Source: Verrucomicrobiaceae bacterium (lineage in GTDB: Bacteria > Verrucomicrobiota > Verrucomicrobiia > Verrucomicrobiales > Verrucomicrobiaceae). Taken from it: a stretch of DNA of 64,000 nt. The notes beneath the pieces are model-generated. The model made no database searches and was not told the origin of the DNA. It saw only the letters and a program-made list of their open reading frames with translations. The stretch spans positions 1-64,000 of the forward strand of contig JAGKWZ010000016.1 of NCBI GenBank assembly GCA_021151605.1. The letters run 5' to 3'. Below are positions 36,201 to 44,671 of the stretch, in pieces. The first letter of the stretch is position 1; each line of letters begins with the position of its first letter. A program made the position numbers and the translations under genes.

Positions 36201-37522
36201 TTCGCCAGCTAACTGCGGCGGGTGAAGTCACTCAATGGAGCATCACCGGTCTGCCGCCAGGGGTCACCTACAATACCAAGACAGGAGCCATCAGCGGGTC
36301 CCCGACGAAGGCCGGCTATTACTGGGTCACGATCACCGTGAGTAACTCCCTAGGCGTAGCCACACCGGTCGGCCTCACCTGGGAAGTCAAACCTCTGCCT
36401 GCTGGCGTGCTCGGCAGCTTCCATGGCCTCGTGGAGAGAAACTCACGCTACAACGGCGGATATGGTGGGGTGCTCAACCTCACCACTAGCAGCACGGGCG
36501 CCTTCTCCGGAGCCATCACGCGCGGCATTCATAAGCACAGCTTCACAGGTCGGCTAACTGCGACAACGACAGCTGATGCCCCTGTTTCTGCTCAGGTCTC
36601 TCTTACCCGCCGTGCTCCTTTTGGACCGCTGACCTTCCGTTTTGAGCTCATTCCCACAGAGGGAAAACTCGAGGGCACGCTTACCGACCCCACCATCACT
36701 CCCGCTGAGGTCGCCATCATCGAGGGCCTGCAGGCAGCTTTCAGTGCCTCAGTTCCAGCCACCGCCTATGTCGGCCGCTGGAACACCGCCTACGAGCTGC
36801 CATCCCCGCTGGTGAATAATGTCATCTACCCACAGGGAGCCTCCTGGAGTACTCAAGTCGTCAGCGCCTCCGGCATGGCCGCATGGACCAGCCGTCTCGC
36901 GGATGGCACCACTGTGACGGGCAGCGCTGGCATCGCCGCAGATGGCTCCACGCCTCTTCATGCCATGCTTTACAGCAACCTCGGTTCCGTTCAGGGCTGG
37001 CAGCAGCTCGACTCCGGCACCCTCGCCTCCGGCGGTTCACTCAGTTGGGTGAAGTCCTCCGTGGCCGGAACACTTAGCTACGCCTCCGGATTCCCTTTGC
37101 ACGACCTCGCCGGCAGTGGGGCGCGCTATACTACCCCCGTCGGCAGCGAGATGCTCTTCGGAATCACCCCCGGCACGGACAATGCCGCACTTACCTTTAC
37201 CCAGGGCGGACTCTCCCAGGCCTTCTCGCAAATCTTTAGCTTCGGGGCGGGTAACCTCATCACGATTCCATCTGGCAGTGCCAATCCCCATCAGATCAAA
37301 TTCACCCTCGATCTCACTACCGGCATCCTTTCTGGCAGTGGTGCCACCATGGACATTGATCCACGGAACCCCTCTCTAAACCGCCAGCGACCTGGTACCT
37401 TCAGTGCTCTGCTCATCCCAAACTTTGAGCAAGCCATTGGCCACTTCCTCCTCCCCACCAGCAGGAGTGCCTCTGCCCCGATACTCTCTGGCAAGCTTCT
37501 CGGGGCAGAGAGGGTTCGCTGA
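33266..37522 (+). CDS. Giant secreted subtilisin-family (S8) serine protease
   Basis: 1418 residues. An N-terminal hydrophobic signal/anchor (LTLGALLLFLVGAVSLGW), a propeptide region of about 220 residues, then the S8 catalytic domain with Asp293 (VAIVDTGIQMGHEDL), His330 (EGHGTAVAGI) and Ser541 (GTSFSAPVVSG), all present. After it comes a P/homo B-type domain (DISHAYRGDMIIVLRSPGG ... GLWTIEITDTR), Ig-like and putative-Ig modules, and a C-terminal beta-rich repeat region (GVLNLTTSSTGAFSGAI). No PEP-CTERM anchor. ATG 33266 or 33275 may be the start; an AGGAGG at 33241 is too distant from either for a standard site. Probably an extracellular or surface protease. Confidence 0.92.
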   Translation: MVIMGSSRHPLLRKLTLGALLLFLVGAVSLGWRWANQLKRPTMTQVEAQVLGGAENEPFEPSRTGKPLPLRGQEQRKRMVPDLEPERVLLETGHVTLRESTHAVRRYRLALNEMYEMTPGREGLRSIPAQESAKALASFAEREVENGSPWPALVLYPEKGPMDRTTRRILTGKMLVALEEATSAVPALAAAGLELVERPAYSPGHLITQSKSGSPLEALASIRKLASKAKVVSVTPLLKRAVEAMALPNDPLFPQQWHLLNSGQGRGVAKMDAQVTDVWDQYQGDGIHVAIVDTGIQMGHEDLLGNSANYGHLEVSTRVSGLTGEDVEGHGTAVAGIVAAVGNNSLGGIGVAPRATLHSHRILNGSANLDDSQIAESVVYGAYDTRTVTDELGNTTTDQNTRFIEVKNNSWGWVTGPMTLGESGPLFQDAMKTSAEIGRGGLGVISVWASGNGRTSYEQGNKGGLANDIHAIAVGALTNKGLLATYSETGAHLTCVGPSGGGTLDVLTTDMTGVAGMNPDPDKADLEDNNYSYTRNLQGTSFSAPVVSGVCALMLQANPNLSWRDVKEILLRSSLQVDPKSTTWVKRSGNQPQLPPIKHSNLYGGGLVQAKAAVDMARNWTVLGPQISVTKKINPNLAINYTGTQPSPVAAKYATIIKPPKPPKRVTLKAQFDMRGIQPMRVENVSVTLDISHAYRGDMIIVLRSPGGVASTLASASDWDFGTDYANFTFSSMRHWGESGQGLWTIEITDTRVEGDGTFESAVLSLTGTAAPAAQITSQSGPQLVPEGQPATLSVNSVLSSEGGTRIWRKNGLVIPKQTSDTLAGVGQKVTDAGTYDHLISNQWGTIPSTSIPIAVLRRSLPAVTLTEGKTATFSVVAAGAGLIYEWYRSSSLNPLVDNGRVTGTRTPKLTIQASTASDEDTYFCRVTMLNPNFDPETKQRLPPYGVMDTLPAQLTVRLLPKVNPSVLTLPSIVSESLLRQLTAAGEVTQWSITGLPPGVTYNTKTGAISGSPTKAGYYWVTITVSNSLGVATPVGLTWEVKPLPAGVLGSFHGLVERNSRYNGGYGGVLNLTTSSTGAFSGAITRGIHKHSFTGRLTATTTADAPVSAQVSLTRRAPFGPLTFRFELIPTEGKLEGTLTDPTITPAEVAIIEGLQAAFSASVPATAYVGRWNTAYELPSPLVNNVIYPQGASWSTQVVSASGMAAWTSRLADGTTVTGSAGIAADGSTPLHAMLYSNLGSVQGWQQLDSGTLASGGSLSWVKSSVAGTLSYASGFPLHDLAGSGARYTTPVGSEMLFGITPGTDNAALTFTQGGLSQAFSQIFSFGAGNLITIPSGSANPHQIKFTLDLTTGILSGSGATMDIDPRNPSLNRQRPGTFSALLIPNFEQAIGHFLLPTSRSASAPILSGKLLGAERVR

Positions 37523-37530
37523 ACCTGTCA

Positions 37531-38268
37531 TTATTCGGCCTTCTTCTTCGCGGCGGCTTTGCCTTTGCCCTTTCCTTTGCTAGCGCCCTTTGGAGTGGCC
37601 GCAGGGGCGACTTTTTCGCCGGGCTTTGGCAGCGTGGCTTTCACAGACTCCCACTCGGGGTTTTGCGTGGCCTCGCGGATGCTGAAGTTACGGAAATCCA
37701 CGGACTGGCCGCCGACGGTGAAGCCAGGGGACGCTTTCTCTGTCTTGAATAGATCGTTCGCACCCCAGGCGACGAGGTCATCGACCTTGCCGAGCATCAA
37801 ATCGCCCACCATCTCGAGGCGGACTTTGTGCCAGCCTTCGCCGAGTTCGGCAGGGAAGCGAGCGAAGACGACAGCCTTGTCCGGTCCCTCGTGGTCGTTG
37901 TCGTCCTTCTGGATGGTGACGGACTTCGGCGTGATGCTGATGCGGGCCATGTGGTCCTTGGTGGCATTGATCGAGAGGCTGGTGCTGCGGGCACCGGCGA
38001 ATTTGAATTCATACTCGACGACGAAGTTTTGCAGCTTGTTCGGCAGGCGAGTGACGGCGCCGTGCTTGTCCTCCACAAGTTCGGAGCCACGGGTCACGCC
38101 TTCGGCGAGTTCCCACTTGCCCTTGGCGGCCTTCCAAGGCGCAGCTGGTGCGCTATCGAGCTTGCTCTCGTAAATGACAGCACCGGGGACGGCGAGCAGC
38201 GGTTTGTCATCGGCGCGGAGGCCAGAGACGGTAGCGAGACTGAGGAGGAAGAGGGCGGTCGTTTTCAT
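37531..38268 (-). CDS. Secreted LamG/DUF1080-like domain protein
   Basis: 245 residues from ATG 38268 with a signal peptide (MKTTALFLLSLATVSGLRAD). The body (FVVEYEFKFAGARSTSLSINATKDHMARISITPKSVTIQ ... GWHKVRLEMVGDLMLGKVDDLVAWG) has the jelly-roll pattern of concanavalin-like domains such as DUF1080 (3-keto-disaccharide hydrolase-like). The C-terminus is a Lys/Ala-rich tail (GKGKGKAAAKKKAE). Probably a sugar-binding or -acting secreted protein. Confidence 0.6.
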   Translation of the reverse strand: MKTTALFLLSLATVSGLRADDKPLLAVPGAVIYESKLDSAPAAPWKAAKGKWELAEGVTRGSELVEDKHGAVTRLPNKLQNFVVEYEFKFAGARSTSLSINATKDHMARISITPKSVTIQKDDNDHEGPDKAVVFARFPAELGEGWHKVRLEMVGDLMLGKVDDLVAWGANDLFKTEKASPGFTVGGQSVDFRNFSIREATQNPEWESVKATLPKPGEKVAPAATPKGASKGKGKGKAAAKKKAE

Positions 38269-38308
38269 GGGTGCGCGGAAACGATGCCCTTGGGGCGATG
38301 TTTCAGCC

Positions 38309-38527
38309 TTAAACTTCGTCCGCTGAGGGATCGAAGGGCTTGTTGAACTTCGGCCCGCGCTCTCCGCCGTAAGTCTCGCGGAGGTACTCATCCCCTTCGC
38401 TCTTCTTCCGCCGGATGTTCGCAGGCGCGACGAGGTTCCCCAGCCGGCGGCGCTCAGCGCGGCCTGCCTGCCATTGTTCCCAGGTCCAGGTGCGCTCAGG
38501 TTTGATCGGTAAAGTGGTAGGTGTCAT
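38309..38527 (-). CDS. Small charged protein, unknown
   Basis: 72 residues, soluble, strongly charged (RTWTWEQWQAGRAERRRLGN ... FNKPFDPSADEV). It starts 14 bp downstream of the nucleotidyltransferase-like gene on the same strand, suggesting a two-gene unit. No family recognised. Confidence 0.5.
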   Translation of the reverse strand: MTPTTLPIKPERTWTWEQWQAGRAERRRLGNLVAPANIRRKKSEGDEYLRETYGGERGPKFNKPFDPSADEV

Positions 38528-38541
38528 GCGACTAGGATAGT

Positions 38542-39168
38542 TCAGGAATGGTGTTTTGCCAATTCGGCTTCCACTTCTGCTTTTACGTCCTCGAAAACAG
38601 CCAAGCAGTTAAATTTCGGGCAGGCGGCAATTCGACGAGCTTCATCCCAATCTATCGGAACACGTCCAGTGACGGTAGCAGCCATCAGTTTCTTGGCGCA
38701 GTCGTCATCTTTTTCGTCGTAGCCGCTGCAGTAGCAGCGGGCGGCATAGACTCTACCTACGAGGACGTCCTCAACTGGGATCAACACGACTTGGCCGAAT
38801 GGGGTAAAGATACGGCCGCAGTCCTTCTCCGCCCGATAGTCGATATCACCGAGCAGATCGACCCACAGGTCATCCAATCTCCAGCTCTTCGCACCGCCAT
38901 GCGACTGCACACCCGGAATCTGACGCATGATCTCTTCTTTCTGCTCTTCCGAAGGCGTGTTCCATTTCGCCCAGCAAATATCCGTATCTCCAGACATATA
39001 AGCACCGTCCGTGTAGAACTCGATGGCCGATCCGCCGACCACCACGGGCTCAAACCCGCGCTCGCGAAACAGCTCGGAAACCAGTGCCGCCAGCAGCAGG
39101 GCTTTGGCGTTTAAATCTGTCTCCTGTCGGATCAAGGTGAGCGCAGAGGTGATTTCGGTGGGCGTCAT
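38542..39168 (-). CDS. Nucleotidyltransferase-fold protein
   Basis: 208 residues. The motif VVVGGSAIEFYTDGAYMSGDTDI matches the GG-S-x(n)-DxD entry of the nucleotidyltransferase superfamily as seen in AbiEii/MenT- or DUF6036-type proteins. The downstream small gene could be a partner, so a toxin-antitoxin-like pair is possible but not shown. A cysteine-rich segment (AARCYCSGYDEKDDDCAKKL) is unusual. It diverges from the hydrolase gene at 39246. Confidence 0.6.
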   Translation of the reverse strand: MTPTEITSALTLIRQETDLNAKALLLAALVSELFRERGFEPVVVGGSAIEFYTDGAYMSGDTDICWAKWNTPSEEQKEEIMRQIPGVQSHGGAKSWRLDDLWVDLLGDIDYRAEKDCGRIFTPFGQVVLIPVEDVLVGRVYAARCYCSGYDEKDDDCAKKLMAATVTGRVPIDWDEARRIAACPKFNCLAVFEDVKAEVEAELAKHHS

Positions 39169-39245
39169 TGCTCTTCAATCTGAGCAATCCGCCGGAATTC
39201 GACAAGCCTCTTGCCGTGATTTTCGCGGGCTGGTAGAAGCGGTGG

Positions 39246-40331
39246 ATGCGCACGACGGCTTTCTGTCTCACCTTGCTTTTTACCTCCATGCACGCCGCTG
39301 AACCACAGGCCGAGAAATGGCTCGCCAAGACGAAGATCGCGCCGCCGATGACGGTGCCGGCAAACGTCGAGGCATGGCAAAAACAGCGTGGCGAGATCCA
39401 GGCGAAGCTGAACGACCTACTCGGTGATCTGCCGCCGCGGCCGCCAGTGTCGGCGTTTCAAGTGGTCGGCACGGAGGACAAAGGCAGCTACACGCTGGAG
39501 ACGATCCAGTTCGACAACGGCGCGGGTGAGATGGTGAAAGGGTACCTCTTCGTGCCGAAGAAGGCCACGGCGCAGAGCAAGGCTCCGGCCATCCTCTACT
39601 GCCACTGGCATGGCGGGCAGTATGACATCGGCAAAAGCGAGCTGCTGGGCACGAACGCGACGCCGGTGGCTCCCGGTTCGGTGCTGGCGGAGGCCGGTTA
39701 TGTGGTGCTCGGCATTGATGCGCCGTGTTTTGGAGAAAGGAATGGCCAGGGGCCGGATGGGCCGCAGCAAAAGGGCAGCGCTGGGGAGATGACGGCGTCC
39801 AAATTTCATCTTTGGGCCGGGCGCACGCTCTGGGGCATGATGATCCGCGATGACCTCACGGCGCTGGATTACCTCTGTGCGCGTCCGGAGGTGGATGCGC
39901 AGCGCATCGGCGTCACCGGCATCAGCATGGGCTCCACGCGGAGCTGGTGGATCACGGCGCTGGACGACCGCCCGCGTGCCGCCGTGTGCGTGGGCTGCAT
40001 GACTCGTTACGAAGAGCTAATCCGCGCCGGCATGTTGAAAGCGCATGGCATTTACTACTTCGTGCCCGGCATGTTAAAGCACTTCGACACGGAGGCCGTG
40101 ATCGCTCTCGCCGCACCTCGCCCCATGCTTTTTATGACGGGCGACCAGGATGGCGGCTCGCCAGTCGAAGGCGTACGGCATCTCGGAGACATCGTGGGCA
40201 GGGTTTACTCCCTCAGCGGCTCATCGGAGCACTTTGAAAACGTCATCTATCCCGGCGTAGGCCATGTTTACCTGCCGGAGATGTGGGAAAAGACGATGAC
40301 CTGGATGGACCGCTGGGTGAAGGGCCAGTGA
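39246..40331 (+). CDS. Secreted alpha/beta hydrolase, dienelactone/acetyl-xylan esterase-like
   Basis: 361 residues with a signal peptide (MRTTAFCLTLLFTSMHAAE). The nucleophile elbow GISMGS, the acid in GDQDGGSP and the His in GVGHVYLP give a full Ser-Asp-His triad, as in acetyl-xylan esterase-like alpha/beta hydrolases. Substrate not determined. Confidence 0.82.
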   Translation: MRTTAFCLTLLFTSMHAAEPQAEKWLAKTKIAPPMTVPANVEAWQKQRGEIQAKLNDLLGDLPPRPPVSAFQVVGTEDKGSYTLETIQFDNGAGEMVKGYLFVPKKATAQSKAPAILYCHWHGGQYDIGKSELLGTNATPVAPGSVLAEAGYVVLGIDAPCFGERNGQGPDGPQQKGSAGEMTASKFHLWAGRTLWGMMIRDDLTALDYLCARPEVDAQRIGVTGISMGSTRSWWITALDDRPRAAVCVGCMTRYEELIRAGMLKAHGIYYFVPGMLKHFDTEAVIALAAPRPMLFMTGDQDGGSPVEGVRHLGDIVGRVYSLSGSSEHFENVIYPGVGHVYLPEMWEKTMTWMDRWVKGQ

Positions 40332-40401
40332 TCGAGATCGCAAGGCACGGTGGGCTAAACTTTTCATCATTCGGGTTTCTTCATTCCGGCATTCGGAATT
40401 A

Positions 40402-41106
40402 ATGAGCTCCCCCCACATGCCCGCCACCGACCCGCTCACCACCATCGAAGCCCGCATTCTCGGCTGCCTCCTGGAAAAGGAGATCACCCTGCCTGACTAC
40501 TACCCGCTCACGCTGAACGCCCTCACCGCCGCCTGCAATCAGACCACCAACCGTGACCCCATCATGACCCTGGATGAAAACCAGGTCCGCCGGGCAGTGG
40601 AGGCCATGAAAACACGGGGCTGGGTCTTCGAGATCAGCATCGTCGGCGCGCGTGTCAGCAAATACCGCCACAACCTGAAGTCCAAGCTCCCCGGACTGGA
40701 AAAGCCCAGCACCAGCCTGCTTTCCGTCCTCCTCCTGCGCGGGGAACAGACCCTCGGCGAACTCCGCCAGCGCACCGAGCGTCTCCATGCCTTCCCCGAC
40801 CTCGAAAGTGTGGAGGCCGAGCTGCTCAAACTCATCACCTACAGCGAAGGCCCACTCACCGCCTGCCTGCCCGCTGGCCCAGGCCGCCGAGTCGCCCAAT
40901 ACGTCCAGCTCCTCACCGGTGAGCCCGACACCCTCCAGAGCCCCGCGAAAGCCGAAACCATCATCGAGCCCGCGCCCACGCCTGCCGCACCCGCAGCTCC
41001 CGCCGCCGCCGATGACCAGGCCTGGAAACAGCGCATGGAAATGGAGATCGAGATCCTCAAAGCCCAGCTCAATCGGCTCAAAGTCCGCCTGGGTGTGGAG
41101 GATTGA
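40402..41106 (+). CDS. DUF480 (YceH) family protein
   Basis: 234 residues. The start LTTIEARILGCLLEKEITLPDYYPLTLNALTAACNQ is the conserved opening of the YceH/DUF480 family (two winged helices); ALRTRGW-like EAMKTRGW and GEQTLGELRQRTERLH are also typical. A C-terminal coiled segment (WKQRMEMEIEILKAQLNRLKVRL) follows an Ala/Pro linker. Function unknown. Confidence 0.92.
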   Translation: MSSPHMPATDPLTTIEARILGCLLEKEITLPDYYPLTLNALTAACNQTTNRDPIMTLDENQVRRAVEAMKTRGWVFEISIVGARVSKYRHNLKSKLPGLEKPSTSLLSVLLLRGEQTLGELRQRTERLHAFPDLESVEAELLKLITYSEGPLTACLPAGPGRRVAQYVQLLTGEPDTLQSPAKAETIIEPAPTPAAPAAPAAADDQAWKQRMEMEIEILKAQLNRLKVRLGVED

Positions 41107-41166
41107 GAATAACAGGCCACTTGTACACAGCCTGCTCGTTTGCCATCGCCATCATCCCGGCTTTAA

Positions 41167-42102
41167 ATGGCCGACTTCAAAACCATGGATTGCCGACAGG
41201 AAGAGATCGTTCAGAGCCTCATGGCCTCGTATTGCGAGGTCGGTGGGATCAATCACGTCGATAGCGGCAACTTGCCGTCCAAACGCGCCATCGCCGTGCT
41301 TTGTGAGGACCTCCTCCAGGTGCTCTTTCCCGGCTTCTTTTCGGAAGACGCCCTCTCCTCCCAGGACCTCGAGCTCCTCACCCATGAGCGCGTCGCCGGG
41401 ATGCGCGAGCGCCTGAACATCGAGGTCCGCCGCAGCCTCCGCCTCAGCGATGGCAAGAGCGACAACCACCGCGAGCAGGCCATGAAGCTCGTCTGCGACT
41501 TCATGGTGCGCCTGCCAGAGGTCCGCCAGCTCCTGCAAACCGATGTCCAGGCCGCTTTCGATGGCGATCCCGCCGCGCGCAGCTTTGAGGAGATCATCCT
41601 CGCCTACCCCGGCCTGGAGGCCATCGCCATCCAGCGCAGCGCCCACCTCCTTTACACCGCTGGCGTGCCCCTGCTGCCCCGCATGATGACCGAGTGGGCA
41701 CACAGCCGCACCGGCATCGACATCCATCCCGGAGCCCAGATCGGCAGCCACTTCTTCATCGACCACGGCACCGGCGTCGTCATTGGAGAGACCTGCCAGC
41801 TCGGCTCCCATGTGAAGCTTTACCAAGGCGTCGGCCTCGTCGCGAAATCCCTCGCCGCAGGTCAGGGACTCGCCGGAAAAAAGCGCCACCCCACCCTCGA
41901 AGACCACGTCACCATCTACGCCGGCGCCACCATCGTCGGCGGAGACACCGTCATCGGCGCGCGCAGCGTCATCGGCGCCAATGTCTTCCTCATGGAAAGC
42001 GTCGCCCAGGACATGGTCTATGCCCTCGGCGATCAGGAGCACCGCATCCGCGACCGCAAACAGACCCCCGTGAAGAAGTCCCCGAACATCGGCGACGCCT
42101 GA
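41167..42102 (+). CDS. Serine O-acetyltransferase (EpsC/CysE type)
   Basis: 311 residues: helical N-terminal domain, then the left-handed beta-helix with [28 protein letters not shown] and [23 protein letters not shown], which are diagnostic of serine acetyltransferases (catalytic His/Asp in DHGTG). It forms O-acetylserine, the precursor of cysteine. The EpsC-type N-terminal layout is longer than E. coli CysE. The SprT-like gene follows 3 bp downstream. Confidence 0.93.
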   Translation: MADFKTMDCRQEEIVQSLMASYCEVGGINHVDSGNLPSKRAIAVLCEDLLQVLFPGFFSEDALSSQDLELLTHERVAGMRERLNIEVRRSLRLSDGKSDNHREQAMKLVCDFMVRLPEVRQLLQTDVQAAFDGDPAARSFEEIILAYPGLEAIAIQRSAHLLYTAGVPLLPRMMTEWAHSRTGIDIHPGAQIGSHFFIDHGTGVVIGETCQLGSHVKLYQGVGLVAKSLAAGQGLAGKKRHPTLEDHVTIYAGATIVGGDTVIGARSVIGANVFLMESVAQDMVYALGDQEHRIRDRKQTPVKKSPNIGDA

Positions 42103-42105
42103 GCC

Positions 42106-42543
42106 ATGAACTTCGCGCGGAAAATCTCCCAACTCTTCTTCGACTTCGGCTCCCAGCCGCCGTGGAAGCCCGCCGACGGCTCCCTCTTCGAGCGCAGCAC
42201 CGAGCCCAGCTCAGCCCGCCAGGAAGAGCCCATCAAAGAACTCACCACCGATGAATCCCTCACCCAGACCTGCCGGGAGCTGCTCATCAAGCTCGACATG
42301 CCCGGCATGGCCAAAGTGGTGCAGGTCTTCTGGAATCCACGCCTGCGCAGCACCGCCGGTTACGCCTCCTACCCCAGTTGGCGCATCGAGCTAAATCCCC
42401 GCCTGCGCGAGTTTGAAGGCCAGACCGAGCGCACCCTGCGGCATGAGCTCGCCCACCTCGTCGCCTACCACCGCGCCGGACGTCGATCGCTTCGTGCTCA
42501 TCGAGAAGGCCAAGTGACTCCAGGGGAAAGATGCCAGGCATGA
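42106..42543 (+). pseudogene. SprT-like zinc metalloprotease, truncated
   Basis: The 145-residue product has the SprT signature TLRHELAHLVAYHRAGRR (HExxH-type zinc site) and RIELNPRL. Homologues continue with a further His ligand (RxxPHGPEW) and a C-terminal zinc-ribbon; here the sequence changes abruptly after AGRR (about 42483) to SLRAHREGQVTPGERCQA and stops. The third zinc ligand is lost, so the enzyme is probably inactive. The break coincides with the beginning of the accessory region. Confidence 0.7.
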
Positions 42544-42621
42544 TGACTGCCATCCTTGTTAAAGAGAGCGTTGCGCGTAAACACTCGCTTCTGTTAGAAG
42601 ATCAAAACTGTTCTCCTGAAA

Positions 42622-43101
42622 ATGAACCTTCGCGACAATATCACCAAAGCCGTCGGTGAAGCTTGTATCGAGGGCTTTTCGTTTGTCCGACTGACAAAGT
42701 GGGAGGACATCCTTCATAGGATCGCCGAAAGATTCCTCAAAAGAGGCGTCCGTGACCTCGAATCGGTATGGCTGTGGAACGAGTTTCGAGAAGTAACGTC
42801 CAGTTCACAACCAGCCGATCAACTTGGATACCTCCGCGAGCAGATTGAGCCCGCCGAGATCTATTGGTTCATCGCCAGCGACGAGAATGGCAAGTATTGG
42901 GTCGCAGATGCTACGGGTTCAGCGATCATTCGGACCGTCGAGGAGATGTATGCCTTTGAATACTACGTGGTTGAGCGGCACTTCAATTGGCTCCTCTGCG
43001 AGAACCATCATGGCATTTTCATTAAGTCCCAACCAAAGAATGCAAGAGGAGAACCAGCCGCGCCAGAGCAACCCCTGCCAGCCGCCCTGGAAAGATACTA
43101 A
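42622..43101 (+). CDS. Small protein, DUF6756-like
   Basis: 159 residues, soluble. The C-terminal part (YYVVERHFNWLLCENHHGIFI) and the central IYWFIASDENGKYWVADATG resemble DUF6756-type small proteins that are common near mobile regions, though I am not certain of the match. It lies between the truncated SprT gene and the large inverted repeat, in the same orientation as the cassette genes further on. No attC-like end was found around it. Confidence 0.5.
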   Translation: MNLRDNITKAVGEACIEGFSFVRLTKWEDILHRIAERFLKRGVRDLESVWLWNEFREVTSSSQPADQLGYLREQIEPAEIYWFIASDENGKYWVADATGSAIIRTVEEMYAFEYYVVERHFNWLLCENHHGIFIKSQPKNARGEPAAPEQPLPAALERY

Positions 43102-43167
43102 CCATAAACGGCACACGGTGAAGGCATGACATCGTGGGGTATTTCTGGAAAGGACGGACGCCGCCAG

Positions 43168-43352
43168 CCCCTCGTAGGGCGGATGTGTTCGGCGCGTCAA
43201 AGACGACCTGCACGGCAGATCTTCTTCGCCGAACTATCCGGCGGATTCCGGAGCGTAGGAGTCTGCGGCGCTCAAAGAAGCCGGATAGTTTGGCGAAGAT
43301 GACGCGCAGACTGGCGGCCCCTAACCCGCCAAACACATCCGCCCTACGGGGC
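43168..43352. repeat. Large inverted repeat (about 75-bp arms)
   Basis: Left arm 43168-43242 and right arm 43280-43352 are imperfect reverse complements (GTAGGGCGGATGTGTTCGGC versus the complement of GCCAAACACATCCGCCCTAC; GAACTATCCGGC versus GCCGGATAGTTTGG), separated by a 37-bp loop. It has the size and shape of a non-autonomous mobile element (MITE- or REP-like). No ORF inside. Confidence 0.8.
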
Positions 43353-43383
43353 TCCGCGCAGCTCTAACCGCGTCCCATCTGCC

Positions 43384-44361
43384 TCACGCACCTACCACCT
43401 TCGTCACCGTCGGAGAGGCGGCGGCTTCACCGCCGGGGTTGGCGGCGATGACGTAGGCGGACACCGTCGCGCCGGGGGTCAGGTCGGTGAAGGTGTGGTC
43501 CAGGTCGTTGTCTCGTTTGATGAACTCGAAGTCCGTGTCCACGCCATGCACCTTGCGGAAGAGGCGGTAGTAGGTGGCGCGGGTGGCGGCGGTCCAGGCC
43601 AGCTCCTCACGGTTCGTGCCCACGGCGGTCATCGTCACATTAGCCACGGGTTCCGGCGGGTTCGGGTTCGCCGGGATGTTCAGGCCGAAGTTTTCCCAGC
43701 GCGGATCACCATCGTCCAGCAGGCCGCTCAGTTCGGCGGTGGTGCCGCTCACCTCGTCAAAGAGAGCCTGCTTATCCGCATCGCGGACGTTCTTGCAGTT
43801 CGCCTGTTCCGCCTCACGGCCGTTCACCAGATCAAAGGCCGCCTGGAAGGTCGCACCCAGCGCCAGGGCCGCCGCCGCCGTGACTGCCAGTGGCGGGCCG
43901 CTGGGCTGCGGAAGGCTGGCCTCATGCCCCGCATTTGCCGCCAGGTAGGAGCGCATCGTCGCCAGCAGGCTCTGGCGCTTGTCATGCTCACGCGGCACCG
44001 TGATGCCATCGGTAAAGCCCGCCGCGCTCCAGCCTGCGTTGTGCTTTTTGCCATGGATGCGCTCCAGCACATCCCGGTAGGCCGTGAGCAGTCCACTCAC
44101 CGTCCCATCGCTCAGCGCTTTCAGGGCGCTGCGGGCGTCCTTGGCCAGATCTTCACAGCTTTTAAAGACGAGCTGGCTGCCCTTGTTCGCGTTGCTGCCC
44201 GGCGCAGCGGCGGGATCGCCCTCCAGTTTTAAAATGGCGGCGTTCAGGGTCGTGTCACGGTGATGATGCAGGCCGATGACGTCCTGCAACGAAGCCGCTC
44301 CAGCGCGCATCTTTTTAGCGAGCGCGAGCAGCACTTTTTGGTTTTTGGGTGTTTCGTTCAT
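43384..44361 (-). CDS. Fibronectin type III-containing protein
   Basis: 325 residues from ATG 44361, preceded by AAAGGAAAGGAAA at a good distance for ribosome binding. The N-terminal 225 residues are mostly helical (ALAKKMRAGAASLQDVIGLHHHRDTTLNAA ...); the C-terminus is an FN3 domain (VANVTMTAVGTNREELAWTAATRATYYRLFRK ... YVIAANPGGEAAAS). The frame stays open 51 codons upstream with a tryptophan-rich patch (RWDDPNSRWGEPSYVLEPGDPGYV), which may be a separate small gene now in frame. No signal peptide at the chosen start. Confidence 0.65.
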   Translation of the reverse strand: MNETPKNQKVLLALAKKMRAGAASLQDVIGLHHHRDTTLNAAILKLEGDPAAAPGSNANKGSQLVFKSCEDLAKDARSALKALSDGTVSGLLTAYRDVLERIHGKKHNAGWSAAGFTDGITVPREHDKRQSLLATMRSYLAANAGHEASLPQPSGPPLAVTAAAALALGATFQAAFDLVNGREAEQANCKNVRDADKQALFDEVSGTTAELSGLLDDGDPRWENFGLNIPANPNPPEPVANVTMTAVGTNREELAWTAATRATYYRLFRKVHGVDTDFEFIKRDNDLDHTFTDLTPGATVSAYVIAANPGGEAAASPTVTKVVGA

Positions 44362-44563
44362 GGTTCGGTTTCCTTTCCTTTTCGGGTGTGCACCGGTGGC
44401 CGGTGCGGTGTTCACGTAACCGGGATCACCCGGCTCAAGCACATAAGAGGGCTCCCCCCATCGGCTATTGGGATCATCCCAGCGCGTCCCGTCGTCCCAG
44501 CGCAGCGCTCTCATCCCCTGAGCCCTCCTTTCAGCACGTCTAAGGTTCCAGAAGGCCTCCCGT

Positions 44564-44671
44564 GCCCAAATGTTGGCGCAACATTCCGCCGATCCAGCCT
44601 GTCACGCCCAAATGTTGGCGCAACATTCTGCCGATCCAGCCTGTCATGCCCAAATGTTGGCGCAACATTCT
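44564..44671. repeat. 42-bp tandem repeat with internal palindrome
   Basis: Two full 42-bp copies and a partial third begin at 44564, 44606 and 44648, each with GCCCAAATGTTGGCGCAACA then TTC; the part AATGTTGGCGCAACATT is a perfect stem (AATGTTG/CAACATT). The linker CGATCCAGCCTGTCA separates them. The sequence is open in some frames on both strands, but the products (for example NVGATF repeats) look non-genuine. Confidence 0.85.

Noticed and set aside
42482..42525. Second-frame ending VDRFVLIEKAK as the tail of a fused gene
   Set aside because: Only 11 residues, no upstream open context in that frame; probably chance.
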